Of a stretch of DNA of 8,176 nt, positions 1-7,373 are shown piece by piece. Source of the DNA: Chitinophagales bacterium (GTDB lineage: Bacteria; Bacteroidota; Bacteroidia; Chitinophagales; UBA8649); NCBI GenBank assembly GCA_016777395.1, contig JADHRO010000087.1:1-8176 (forward strand). Direction: 5' to 3'. How positions within the stretch are numbered: position 1 is the stretch's first letter; each line of letters starts with the position of its first letter. The translations under genes and the position numbers were made by a program. The notes beneath the pieces were generated by a model. It did no database searches. It was given only the letters and a program-made list of their open reading frames with translations, and had not been told where the DNA came from.

Positions 1-667
1 TATAAGATTCATCCTCAAGTTTATAAAAAATAGTTTTCTCTCTCAATTTTGGTAGTTGGTCGGCACAAGCCAATAATATGACTCTTTTTGTTTTGGCCAA
101 TGCTGTATCACGTAATTCAATGATTTGCTGATGATTCAATCCGATTCGATCCAATTCATTTTGATAACTTACTAAAACCTCATTGTTTGATAATAGAAAG
201 GCGCTTATGGTTTTATCTTTAGCATAATGTTTAATAAATCTTGCCCAATCTTTAGGGCCTAAGCTTTCTGTTTGTCTGGCTATATTTTTTTGCGGCGAAC
301 TATTCTTTGATGTATTATTGAAAAATGGAGGATTACTAATTATAAAATCAAAACTTTCATCACTTTCCCACACTCGCATGTCTGCGTGAATCAATTCTAT
401 TTTTTTGCGCCACTTGCTTTGGTTTACATTAAAAACAGCTTGCTTCAGGCAATTTTGTTCAATTTCAATTCCAGTTATGGAAACTGACTCTTTATGACCG
501 AGCATAAGGCTTAAAAGTCCCGATCCGCAACCCACATCAACAATACTTCCTTTCGAAATATATTCATTTAACCAAGCGCCAAAAACGCAAGCATCCGTGC
601 TTACCTTATTGGCACAATCAGATTGTTCAATGGTAAATTCTTTAAATTGGAAATAAGTATTAGCCAA
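1..667 (-). CDS. trmN6: tRNA1(Val) (adenine-37-N6)-methyltransferase, TrmN6/YfiC type, 3' end cut by window edge
   Basis: This is an S-adenosylmethionine-dependent methyltransferase that by family should methylate N6 of A37 next to the anticodon of tRNA1(Val). 222 codons are visible and the end is outside the window; E. coli YfiC has about 245, so little is missing. The SAM-binding motif VDVGCGSG lies at residues 43-50 and the N6-adenine methylase motif NPPF at 112-115, inside FDFIISNPPF. The N-terminal stretch (FKEFTIEQSDCANKVSTDA, then GAW) matches the FKQF...KVGTD...GAW pattern of YfiC. The start is inferred to be TTG at 667: an in-frame stop lies just upstream, no ATG precedes the conserved region, and MANTYFQFKEF gives the family's usual N-terminus. 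The start lies 4 nt beyond the stop of the upstream membrane protein gene, so the two are probably cotranscribed. No Shine-Dalgarno is visible. The family call is firm; the exact tRNA target is inferred from E. coli. Confidence 0.88.
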   Translation of the reverse strand, partial: MANTYFQFKEFTIEQSDCANKVSTDACVFGAWLNEYISKGSIVDVGCGSGLLSLMLGHKESVSITGIEIEQNCLKQAVFNVNQSKWRKKIELIHADMRVWESDESFDFIISNPPFFNNTSKNSSPQKNIARQTESLGPKDWARFIKHYAKDKTISAFLLSNNEVLVSYQNELDRIGLNHQQIIELRDTALAKTKRVILLACADQLPKLREKTIFYKLEDESY

Positions 668-671
668 AACG

Positions 672-1472
672 CTACAGTAAGTCTAAAAATCGGGTTTCAA
701 TTTCTTCAAGAATAACCTCTTTTTCATCATACTTCTCCTCACAACGGGCCCTAAAAAATCCACAATCATCACCATCTTGCCGAGATTCAAAAAAATAGAA
801 TTCTGTACTGCTAGAATCTATGAAACTCATTGATGCCATTATCCATGCGGGCTTAGTCATCAAGCCTTGCGATAAAATTAGCTGGAAATAGAGGGTGTCA
901 CTTACTGCACTGTCGCTAAGTTGTATATTAATGCCGTCGTTTTGAAAGCTTGCACTATCGGTTTGCATAGTGTTGAATAGTGTTGTCTGATTTTGGGGGA
1001 CCACAAATGATTCATTAAGCGGTGTAACTCCAAAATCTTGACTGGTAGCTAGTAAAGCAAATACTGAAATTACCAAGGGATAAATAGGCTTAATTTTAAA
1101 GACGTGAAGTTCATTTTTTCTATTGTAAACCCAGTAGGATAATGGCAAAATAAGCAAAGCAATTAAATCGGTATAGTCCACTACACGAGAATAGTTGAAC
1201 AATGGCAGCAAATTAATCCATTCGATAAGGCCACTGCTCCAAGGTGATTTCCAGAAAATGAAAAATAGGGCACTGGCAGGGATGATTGTTTTTATCCGTT
1301 TGGGGAAAAAGATTGCTAAGAACAAGGGAAGAATGAAAACACCGGCAAAATCAGATAGCTTGCCTGTCAGCCAATTGTGAAGGGTCTGTTTCAGTATAAA
1401 ATCATTGAGAAGAAGCAAGCCAAGTGCTCCAGTAAACCAATAACTTCGAATAAGTTTAGAATCTATTCCCAT
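672..1472 (-). CDS. uncharacterised membrane protein with GKLSDFAG motif
   Basis: This is a 266-residue protein of unknown function. The first half is hydrophobic, with likely membrane segments around residues 12-28, 42-57, 61-75, 101-116 and 129-143. The second half (about 145-266) is polar and probably forms a soluble domain, ending in an acidic tail with three cysteines (238, 244 region) and many Glu/Asp. A distinctive block, LNDFILKQTLHN followed by GKLSDFAG (residues 37-44), sits between the first two membrane segments, and a second block, RVVDYTDLIAL, lies at 96-106. I recall similar motifs in unannotated membrane proteins of other bacteria, but I know of no assigned role. The ATG at 1472 is used because it directly precedes the first membrane segment. 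The gene is divergent from fadN and only 4 nt upstream of the trmN6 start. Functional linkage to either neighbour is not evident. Confidence 0.8.
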   Translation of the reverse strand: MGIDSKLIRSYWFTGALGLLLLNDFILKQTLHNWLTGKLSDFAGVFILPLFLAIFFPKRIKTIIPASALFFIFWKSPWSSGLIEWINLLPLFNYSRVVDYTDLIALLILPLSYWVYNRKNELHVFKIKPIYPLVISVFALLATSQDFGVTPLNESFVVPQNQTTLFNTMQTDSASFQNDGINIQLSDSAVSDTLYFQLILSQGLMTKPAWIMASMSFIDSSSTEFYFFESRQDGDDCGFFRARCEEKYDEKEVILEEIETRFLDLL

Positions 1473-1546
1473 TTTTTACGTCTTTAGAACAAGTTATACA
1501 TTTTTTATCATAAATGCGGCTGTGTACTGACTTAAACCTTATTTTA

Positions 1547-1578
1547 TTTGCCTATATGTAATTTTTAAACTACTTTTA
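1547..1578 (+). promoter_or_regulatory. candidate promoter of the fadNAE operon, Bacteroidota type
   Basis: A TTTG at 1547-1550 is followed after 20 nt by TACTTTTA at 1571-1578. This fits the Bacteroidota sigma-factor consensus (-33 TTTG/TTG, about 17-23 nt spacer, -7 TAnnTTTG) with one mismatch in the -7 box (final A for G). It would place the transcription start near 1584, leaving a leader of about 45 nt before the fadN ATG at 1628. Assignment rests on pattern and position only. Confidence 0.5.
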
Positions 1579-1579
1579 C

Positions 1580-1601
1580 CAAACGTTTGTTTGATAAACA
1601 A
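1580..1601. promoter_or_regulatory. candidate operator: two overlapping inverted repeats at the fad operon start site
   Basis: Two perfect inverted repeats overlap here. CAAACGTTTG (1580-1589) is a 10-bp palindrome, and TTGTTT-GAT-AAACAA (1587-1601) is a 6-3-6 inverted repeat. Read differently, 1580-1593 is CAAAC-N4-GTTTG, which matches the published binding pattern of the TetR-family fatty acid repressor PsrA of Pseudomonas, (G/C)AAAC-N2-4-GTTT(G/C). The site lies just downstream of the proposed -7 box, where a bound protein would block initiation. Binding by a fatty-acid-responsive repressor is inferred; no regulator gene is in the window. Confidence 0.5.
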
Positions 1602-1627
1602 TAAATAGGACTTAAAACTAAATATAT

Positions 1628-4057
1628 ATGGAAATAAGTACACAAGCTAAAGCAGTTATTCCAGCGAAAGATCGCCATATTCGAAAAGCTGCAGTTTTGG
1701 GTTCGGGCGTTATGGGGTCTCGAATTGCCTGTCATTTTGCAAATATTGGCCTTGAAGTAGTCCTACTTGATATCGTTCCTTTCGACTTAAAAGAGGAAGA
1801 TAAAGACAATAAATCCAGAAGAAATAGCATTGTGAACAGTGCCTTGAAATCTACTCTAAAGGCAAATCCTTCGCCTATCTACGATAAGTCCTTTGCCAAT
1901 CGAATTACTACCGGTAATTTTGATGATAACATGAATCTGATTGCGGATTGTGATTGGGTAATTGAAGTGGTAATCGAGCGACTGGATATCAAAAAGCAAG
2001 TGTTTGAAAAAGTTGAACAATTCAGAAAGCCGGGTACATTAATCACTTCAAATACCTCAGGTATTCCTATCGAAATGATGACAGAAGGAAGAAGTGAAGA
2101 TTTTGTTAAGCACTTCTGTGGGACACACTTTTTTAATCCGCCGCGTTACTTACGCTTGTTTGAAATTATCCCTTCGACAAAGACTGATCCTGAAATTATT
2201 AAGTTTTTTGAGCATTATGCGGATTTATTTTTGGGTAAAACACCTGTCCTCTGCAAGGATACACCTGCCTTTATTGCCAATAGAGTCGGTGTCTTTTCTA
2301 TGTCGGCAATATTCAAACTACAACAAGAAATGGGCTTGACAGTTGCTGAAATTGATAGCTTGACCGGATCTTTAACGGGGAAACCAAAATCCGCAACGTT
2401 TAGAACAGCTGATGTAGTTGGATTAGATACGCTGATTAAAGTTGCAAAGGGAGTTTATGATAATTGCCCTAATGATGAGATGCGCGATACTTTTGATGTA
2501 CCGGCCTATGTCCTGAAAATGGAAGAAAATAAGTGGTTGGGTGATAAGACCAAGCAAGGGTTCTACAAAAAAACTAAAGATGAAAATGGCAAGAAGGTCA
2601 TTTTGCAGTTAGACCTAGCAAAAATGGAGTATGTGCCAAGTGTTAAATCGAAATTTGCGTCTGTTGCAGCAGCCAGACAAGCAGGAGGTCTAAAAGCTAG
2701 ATTAAAAGCCTTAGCGGTTGGTAAAGATAAAGCAGCTGAGTTTTTAAACAGATTGTCTTACATGATCTTCCAATATGTCTCTAAGCGAATTCCTGAAATT
2801 TCAGATGAGCTATTTAGAATTGATGATGCTATGCGTGCCGGTTTTGGATGGGAAATTGGCCCTTTCGAGCAGTGGGAAGCTGTTGGAGTAGCCAAAACTG
2901 TTGCTAAAATGAAAGCAGCTGGTTTTGCACCAGCAACATGGGTAGATGAAATGCTTGATGCTGGAATTGAGTCGTTTTACAAGGTAGAAGCTGGAGAGTT
3001 AAAGTATTACGATATTCCAAGTAAAACATTCAAGCCGGTATCTGGAAGAGAAAACTTTATAATATTAGATAACCTTAGGGAAAATGCCCCAGTATTTAAA
3101 AATTCGGGTTGCACCGTTCATGATCTAGGTGACGGCGTAATGAATATTGAATTCCAAACAAAAATGAATGCCATTGGTGGCGAAGTTTTAGAAGGAATTA
3201 ACAAGGCGATTGATATTGCGGAAAAAGATGGTTGGCGAGGAATTGTTCTTGGAAACAATGCGCCTAATTTTTCAGCTGGTGCAAATCTAGCTATGATTAT
3301 GATGCAGGCTGTCGACCAAGAATGGGACGAGTTAAACTTTACAATTAAGTATTTCCAAAATACGGTGATGCGGATTCGGCATAGCGCCATTCCTGTGGTA
3401 GCTGCTCCTCATGGCATGACATTGGGTGGTGGTTGCGAAATTGTGATGCATTCAGATGCTGCAATGGCAGCGGCCGAAACGTATATCGGATTAGTTGAAG
3501 TAGGGGTAGGGCTTATTCCTGCTGGTGGTGGAACTAAAGAATTTGCTTTGAGAGCATCTAGCAGTTTTAGCCCTCAGGATACGATGGTGCCAAAAATTTC
3601 AGATCGATTCACCAATATCGCTACGGCTAAAGTAGCAACTTCGGCTCATGAAGGATTTAATATTGGTGTGCTAGACCCGATGAAAGATTTCGTAGTCGTG
3701 AATCAAGATAGAGCAATCGCAGAGGCAAAACAAAAAGTGATCGATTTGTTTGAAGCAGGTTATACCAAGCCAGCCGAAAGAAGTGATATCATGGTATTAG
3801 GAAGAACTGGTTTAGCGGCATTATATGCTGGAGTTGCCGGGTTTCAAGTGGGAAAATATGCTAGTGAGCATGATGCCTTAATTTCTAGAAAGATTGCTTA
3901 TGTCTTGTGTGGCGGTGATTTAAGTCAACCAACGCAAGTTTCTGAGCAATATTTATTGGATTTAGAAAGAGAAGCATTCTTATCGCTATGTGGGGAAAAG
4001 AAAACTTTGGAAAGAATACAGAGTATTTTAACAAGCGGAAGACCCTTAAGAAACTAG
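1628..4057 (+). CDS. fadN: 3-hydroxyacyl-CoA dehydrogenase / enoyl-CoA hydratase fusion, FadN type
   Basis: This cytoplasmic bifunctional beta-oxidation enzyme hydrates trans-2-enoyl-CoA to 3-hydroxyacyl-CoA, then oxidises it with NAD+ to 3-ketoacyl-CoA. The domain order is dehydrogenase first and hydratase last, the reverse of E. coli FadB and the same as B. subtilis FadN (789 aa against 809 here). The NAD-binding Rossmann motif GSGVMG is at residues 25-30. The catalytic His167 in HFFNPP pairs with Glu179, keeping the 12-residue spacing of the family, and Asn218 follows in DTPAFIANR. The dehydrogenase C-terminal domains span about 210-315 and 365-455. The crotonase domain covers about 495-690, with oxyanion-hole segment FSAGAN (548-553), LGGGCE ending in Glu604, and the second catalytic Glu624 exactly 20 residues later, as in rat enoyl-CoA hydratase. 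Both active sites therefore look intact. The ATG at 1628 has an A-rich leader and no Shine-Dalgarno. It is the first gene of the fadNAE operon. Confidence 0.95.
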   Translation: MEISTQAKAVIPAKDRHIRKAAVLGSGVMGSRIACHFANIGLEVVLLDIVPFDLKEEDKDNKSRRNSIVNSALKSTLKANPSPIYDKSFANRITTGNFDDNMNLIADCDWVIEVVIERLDIKKQVFEKVEQFRKPGTLITSNTSGIPIEMMTEGRSEDFVKHFCGTHFFNPPRYLRLFEIIPSTKTDPEIIKFFEHYADLFLGKTPVLCKDTPAFIANRVGVFSMSAIFKLQQEMGLTVAEIDSLTGSLTGKPKSATFRTADVVGLDTLIKVAKGVYDNCPNDEMRDTFDVPAYVLKMEENKWLGDKTKQGFYKKTKDENGKKVILQLDLAKMEYVPSVKSKFASVAAARQAGGLKARLKALAVGKDKAAEFLNRLSYMIFQYVSKRIPEISDELFRIDDAMRAGFGWEIGPFEQWEAVGVAKTVAKMKAAGFAPATWVDEMLDAGIESFYKVEAGELKYYDIPSKTFKPVSGRENFIILDNLRENAPVFKNSGCTVHDLGDGVMNIEFQTKMNAIGGEVLEGINKAIDIAEKDGWRGIVLGNNAPNFSAGANLAMIMMQAVDQEWDELNFTIKYFQNTVMRIRHSAIPVVAAPHGMTLGGGCEIVMHSDAAMAAAETYIGLVEVGVGLIPAGGGTKEFALRASSSFSPQDTMVPKISDRFTNIATAKVATSAHEGFNIGVLDPMKDFVVVNQDRAIAEAKQKVIDLFEAGYTKPAERSDIMVLGRTGLAALYAGVAGFQVGKYASEHDALISRKIAYVLCGGDLSQPTQVSEQYLLDLEREAFLSLCGEKKTLERIQSILTSGRPLRN

Positions 4058-4116
4058 AAGTGACTTCAAAGAGCGCGTTAATTTGTATGAAGTAAATAAA
4101 ATTAATAATAGAGAGC

Positions 4117-4146
4117 TATAGTACTTAGTACTATATACTCAATACT
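4117..4146 (+). repeat. tandem degenerate heptamer repeat and hairpin upstream of fadA
   Basis: In the 101-bp gap between fadN and fadA, four 7-base units ending in TACT stand in tandem at 4119-4146 (TAGTACT twice, then ATATACT and CAATACT), followed by A-rich sequence up to the ATG at 4159. The first units also form a perfect 8-3-8 inverted repeat, TATAGTAC-TTA-GTACTATA (4117-4135). A related three-unit array lies in front of fadE. A role in RNA folding, translation or protein binding is possible but unproven. Confidence 0.7.
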
Positions 4147-4158
4147 AAATAAAAAAAG

Positions 4159-5337
4159 ATGGAAGCATATATTGTAAAAGGATTTAGAACAGCAGTTGGG
4201 AAAGCAGGCAGAGGGGGATTTAGATTTACAACGCCGGTCGATTTAGCTGCAGAGGTAATTAACTATATTTTAGCTGATACGCCAGAGTTAGATCCTGCTA
4301 GAATTGACGACGTAATAGTTGGAAATGCAGTTCCTGAAGCAGAACAAGGCCTTCAAATGGGGAGATGGGTGTCTATTGCTTCCGATTTACCTGAAAGCGT
4401 TGGCGGAGTATCTGTAAATCGGTATTGCGGTTCAGGTGTGGAAACAATTGCCATGGCTGTAGCTAAAATTAAAGCAGGTATGGCTGAATGTATTTTGGCA
4501 GGCGGCACAGAATCTATGAGTTTAGTGCCGACAATGGGATTTAAAACAGTCCCTAATTATACGGTAGCTAAAGAGCATCCAGATTATTATATTGGTATGG
4601 GATTAACGGCTGAAAATATCGCTGAAAAATATGATATTTCAAGGTTGGAGAGTGATACTTTTGCCTTTGAATCCCATCAAAAGGCATTGAAAGCTCAAGC
4701 TGCAAGTTTGTTTAAAGATGAAATCGTTCCGGTAGAAGTAGAAGAGGTATACTATAAAGATGGTAAGAAGCAAACCAGGAAATATACTGTAAGTGCAGAT
4801 GAAGGGCCGAGAGCAGATACTTCAGTTGAGGCGCTATCTCGATTGCGTCCAGTGTTTAAAAATGGAGGTCAGGTAACTGCTGGTAATTCTTCACAAACTT
4901 CTGACGGAGCTTCTTTTTGCTTAGTAATGAGTGAAGCGATGGTTAAGGAATTGGGCTTGGAGCCAGTAGCTAGAATGATTACAAGCGCAACCGTTGGTCT
5001 TGACCCCAGAATTATGGGAATGGGACCTGTTATGGCTGTTCCAAAGGCATTGAAATTAGCAGGCATGAAATTGGGTGATATTGACTTAGTAGAATTGAAT
5101 GAAGCCTTTGCCGCTCAATCGATAGGCGTAATGAAGAATATGCCCGATTTGGATCCATCAATTGTAAACGTGAATGGAGGAGCGTTGGCTCTTGGTCATC
5201 CACTAGGATGCTCTGGAACTAAGTTAACTGTGCAGGTATTGAACGAACTTCGCAGAAGAAACAAGAAGTACGGAATGGTAACCGCGTGTATCGGAGGAGG
5301 GCAAGGAATTGCTGGAATCTACGAGTTGTTAAAATAA
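4159..5337 (+). CDS. fadA: acetyl-CoA C-acyltransferase (3-ketoacyl-CoA thiolase)
   Basis: This cytoplasmic thiolase performs the last beta-oxidation step: it cleaves 3-ketoacyl-CoA with free CoA to acetyl-CoA and an acyl-CoA two carbons shorter. At 392 residues it has normal thiolase length (B. subtilis FadA is about 391). The acyl-accepting nucleophile is Cys90 in NRYCGSG. The family motif NEAFA lies at 314-318, His347 sits in GHPLG, and the second catalytic cysteine, Cys377, in CIGGGQG. The segment GNSSQTSDGA (242-251) is also typical of thiolases. The ATG at 4159 places the protein start at MEAYIVKGFRTAVG, where the family normally begins. The gap to fadN is 101 bp and to fadE 91 bp, rather wide for an operon, but there is no terminator between them. 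The substrate is expected to be long- or medium-chain, judged from the neighbours; a role as acetyl-CoA acetyltransferase cannot be excluded from sequence alone. Confidence 0.94.
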   Translation: MEAYIVKGFRTAVGKAGRGGFRFTTPVDLAAEVINYILADTPELDPARIDDVIVGNAVPEAEQGLQMGRWVSIASDLPESVGGVSVNRYCGSGVETIAMAVAKIKAGMAECILAGGTESMSLVPTMGFKTVPNYTVAKEHPDYYIGMGLTAENIAEKYDISRLESDTFAFESHQKALKAQAASLFKDEIVPVEVEEVYYKDGKKQTRKYTVSADEGPRADTSVEALSRLRPVFKNGGQVTAGNSSQTSDGASFCLVMSEAMVKELGLEPVARMITSATVGLDPRIMGMGPVMAVPKALKLAGMKLGDIDLVELNEAFAAQSIGVMKNMPDLDPSIVNVNGGALALGHPLGCSGTKLTVQVLNELRRRNKKYGMVTACIGGGQGIAGIYELLK

Positions 5338-5349
5338 TAAATTACTTCC

Positions 5350-5371
5350 GAGTGCCAAGTGTTTTGGACTC
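5350..5371 (+). other. RNA hairpin between fadA and fadE
   Basis: GAGTGCCAA (5350-5358) can pair with TTGGACTC (5364-5371) across a 5-nt loop, giving eight base pairs with one bulged G. It begins 13 nt after the fadA stop codon. No T-run follows, so it is not a typical intrinsic terminator. It may stabilise the 3' end of the upstream message or mark a processing site; this is inference. Confidence 0.45.
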
Positions 5372-5400
5372 TGTTAAAATATAAATATTAATTAATTACA

Positions 5401-5421
5401 AAGTACTCAGTACTAAATACT
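5401..5421 (+). repeat. tandem degenerate heptamer repeat upstream of fadE
   Basis: Three tandem 7-base units ending in TACT (AAGTACT, CAGTACT, AAATACT) occupy 5401-5421 and stop exactly 7 nt before the fadE ATG at 5429. The core AGTACTCAGTACT matches AGTACTTAGTACT in front of fadA at all but the central base. The shared element, in the same position relative to two successive genes, suggests either a common leader function or local duplication. Confidence 0.7.
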
Positions 5422-5428
5422 TAAAAAG

Positions 5429-7240
5429 ATGATAGAACAAGAAACAAAAACAGTATTAAGAGGCGGAGAATTTCTAATCAAAGAATCTTCTCCTCAGGAT
5501 GTATTTATTCCAGAAGATAAAACTGAAGAACAAGCTGCATTTGCAGAAATGGCTTCAGAGTTTATCGACAAACGTGTAGCTCCTCACTATGATGCCATTG
5601 AACACAAAGACTACGATAAAGTTATTGAGTTATTGCATGAAGCGGGAGAACAAGGTTTGTTAGGTACAGGTATCCCCGATCAATATGGTGGGATGGGCCT
5701 TGATTTTAATACGGACTCTTTAATTATTGAGCATTTTGGTAGAGCGCAGTCTTGGAGTGTCGCATTTACCGCTCATATCGGTATTGGTACTTTGCCAGTT
5801 TTATATTATGGTACGGAAAAACAAAAGCAGGAGTGGTTACCTAAGTTGGCTTCAGGAGAAGCAAAATCCTCATACTGCTTAACGGAGCCAGGTTCAGGAT
5901 CTGACGCATTGGGTGCAAAAACCAAAGCAGAATTAAGTGAAGACGGAACTGAATGGATATTAAATGGACAAAAAATGTGGATTACCAATGCAGGATTTGC
6001 GGATTTATTTACGGTATTTGCACAAGTTCAGGAAGATGACCGCTTAGATGGTGCAAATGGATTTACAGGGTTTTTAGTAGAAAAAGGAACGGAAGGCTTG
6101 CGATTGAATGCGGAAGAGCATAAAATGGGAATCAATGGGTCTTCCACCAGACAAGTCTTTCTAGAGGGGGTAAGAATACCAAGAGAAAACTTACTAGGTG
6201 ATATTGGAAAAGGACATAAAATAGCCTTCAATGTTTTAAATATCGGTCGATATAAATTAGGTTTACTCGCGGTTGGCGGATGTAAAGAAGGTGTACTTGA
6301 TGCGGTTAAATATGCCAATGAAAGAGAGCAGTTTGGTATGCCAATTGCCAAGTTTGGAGCGATACAATACAAGTTAGCTGAAATGGCTACTAGAACTTTT
6401 GCAAACGAATCTGCGGTATATAGAACGTCTGGTTTAATAGAAGATAAAATCAACGAATTGGTAGCCGGTGGCATGGATGCTGTCGAGGCTAAATTAGCTG
6501 CTGCTGATGAATACAGTATCGAAGCGGCAATATTGAAGGTTTTAGGATCTGAGGTAGGGGATTATGTAGCTGATGAGAATGTACAAATTCATGGTGGAAT
6601 GGGGTTTTCTGAGGAGACTCAAGCATGCAGAGCGTATAGAGACAGTCGAATCAACAGAATCTTCGAGGGAACCAATGAAATTAACCGTTTATTGGCAGTA
6701 GGAACAATTCTGAAAAGAGCCATGAAGGGGGAACTTGATATTATGAAGCCAGCTATGGCTGTTCAAGGCGAGTTAATGGCTATTCCTTCATTTGGTGATG
6801 AGCCATCAGGATTTTTGGAAAAAGAAATGATTGCTGTAGGCAAAGCCAAAAAAGCAATTTTAATGACAGCGGGTGCAGCTGCCCAAAAATTCATGCAGAA
6901 GCTGGATAGAGAGCAAATGATTCTTATGGAGTTAGCAGATATGTTGATTGAAGTATTCGCTGCTGAATCTGCTATTCTACGGGTTCAAAAAATGGCAGCG
7001 GTGCGAGGAGAGGAAGCAGTTTCTTTGTATACTGATATGACAAAAACCTATGTGTCAGACGCTATGGAGCGTATTAACTCAAGCGGTCGTCATGCCTTAT
7101 ATGCCTTTGCTGAGGGAGATACACAAAAAATGATGTTGATGGGTTTAAAGCGATTTACCAAAATGGATCCATTTAATACCACAGCAGCAAGAAAACGCAT
7201 AGCTGCAGCTATTATTGAAGCTAATGATTATCCCTTCTAA
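5429..7240 (+). CDS. fadE: acyl-CoA dehydrogenase, very-long-chain-like, FadE type
   Basis: This FAD-dependent enzyme oxidises acyl-CoA to trans-2-enoyl-CoA, the first step of beta-oxidation, passing electrons to electron-transfer flavoprotein. At 603 residues it is longer than the ~380-residue short/medium-chain enzymes and close to B. subtilis FadE (594). The N-terminal helical domain spans about 35-145. The flavin/substrate motif YCLTEPGSGSDA lies at 149-160, WITNAG at 184-189, and the middle beta domain runs to about 260. The C-terminal helical domain contains REQFGMPI (299-306) and IHGGMGF (387-393). The catalytic base is Glu413 in RIFEGTNEINR, equivalent to Glu376 of medium-chain acyl-CoA dehydrogenase. 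Residues about 435-603 form an extra helical extension, as in VLCAD/ACAD9-like enzymes, which suggests long-chain substrates. The ATG at 5429 is preceded by AAAAAG. It is the last gene of the operon, followed by a strong terminator. Confidence 0.94.
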   Translation: MIEQETKTVLRGGEFLIKESSPQDVFIPEDKTEEQAAFAEMASEFIDKRVAPHYDAIEHKDYDKVIELLHEAGEQGLLGTGIPDQYGGMGLDFNTDSLIIEHFGRAQSWSVAFTAHIGIGTLPVLYYGTEKQKQEWLPKLASGEAKSSYCLTEPGSGSDALGAKTKAELSEDGTEWILNGQKMWITNAGFADLFTVFAQVQEDDRLDGANGFTGFLVEKGTEGLRLNAEEHKMGINGSSTRQVFLEGVRIPRENLLGDIGKGHKIAFNVLNIGRYKLGLLAVGGCKEGVLDAVKYANEREQFGMPIAKFGAIQYKLAEMATRTFANESAVYRTSGLIEDKINELVAGGMDAVEAKLAAADEYSIEAAILKVLGSEVGDYVADENVQIHGGMGFSEETQACRAYRDSRINRIFEGTNEINRLLAVGTILKRAMKGELDIMKPAMAVQGELMAIPSFGDEPSGFLEKEMIAVGKAKKAILMTAGAAAQKFMQKLDREQMILMELADMLIEVFAAESAILRVQKMAAVRGEEAVSLYTDMTKTYVSDAMERINSSGRHALYAFAEGDTQKMMLMGLKRFTKMDPFNTTAARKRIAAAIIEANDYPF

Positions 7241-7263
7241 GAGACGCACCATTCACGAACATC

Positions 7264-7296
7264 AAAAAGGCGTCCACTACTGGTGGACGCCTTTTT
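7264..7296. terminator. strong intrinsic terminator, probably bidirectional
   Basis: A perfect 14-bp stem (7264-7277 with 7283-7296) encloses a 5-nt loop, TACTG. The stem has a GC-rich core, GGCGTCCAC, flanked by five A on the left and five T on the right, followed by AATTTT. It begins 24 nt after the fadE stop. The symmetry means that transcripts from the minus-strand gene at 7391-7630 would also end here. Confidence 0.93.
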
Positions 7297-7373
7297 AATT
7301 TTAGATTATGTTCTTTAAATATTTAATGAAAAAGAATGTATAATTTTAAGTTTTATCTACTCTTAATCCTCCG

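Noticed and set aside
1473..1627. Promoter for the leftward membrane protein gene
   Set aside because: I looked for TAnnTTTG with a -33 TTG on the minus strand; the nearest match, TAACTTGT, has two mismatches and no well-spaced partner, so it is not listed as a feature.
3118..3390. 90-codon minus-strand frame inside fadN
   Set aside because: It overlaps the conserved crotonase domain of FadN and shows no family resemblance; it is a shadow frame.
6028..6474. 148-codon open frame on the minus strand inside fadE
   Set aside because: It lies fully antisense to well-conserved fadE coding sequence, and its product has the Ser/Pro/Leu-rich composition typical of an antisense shadow, with no recognisable motif.
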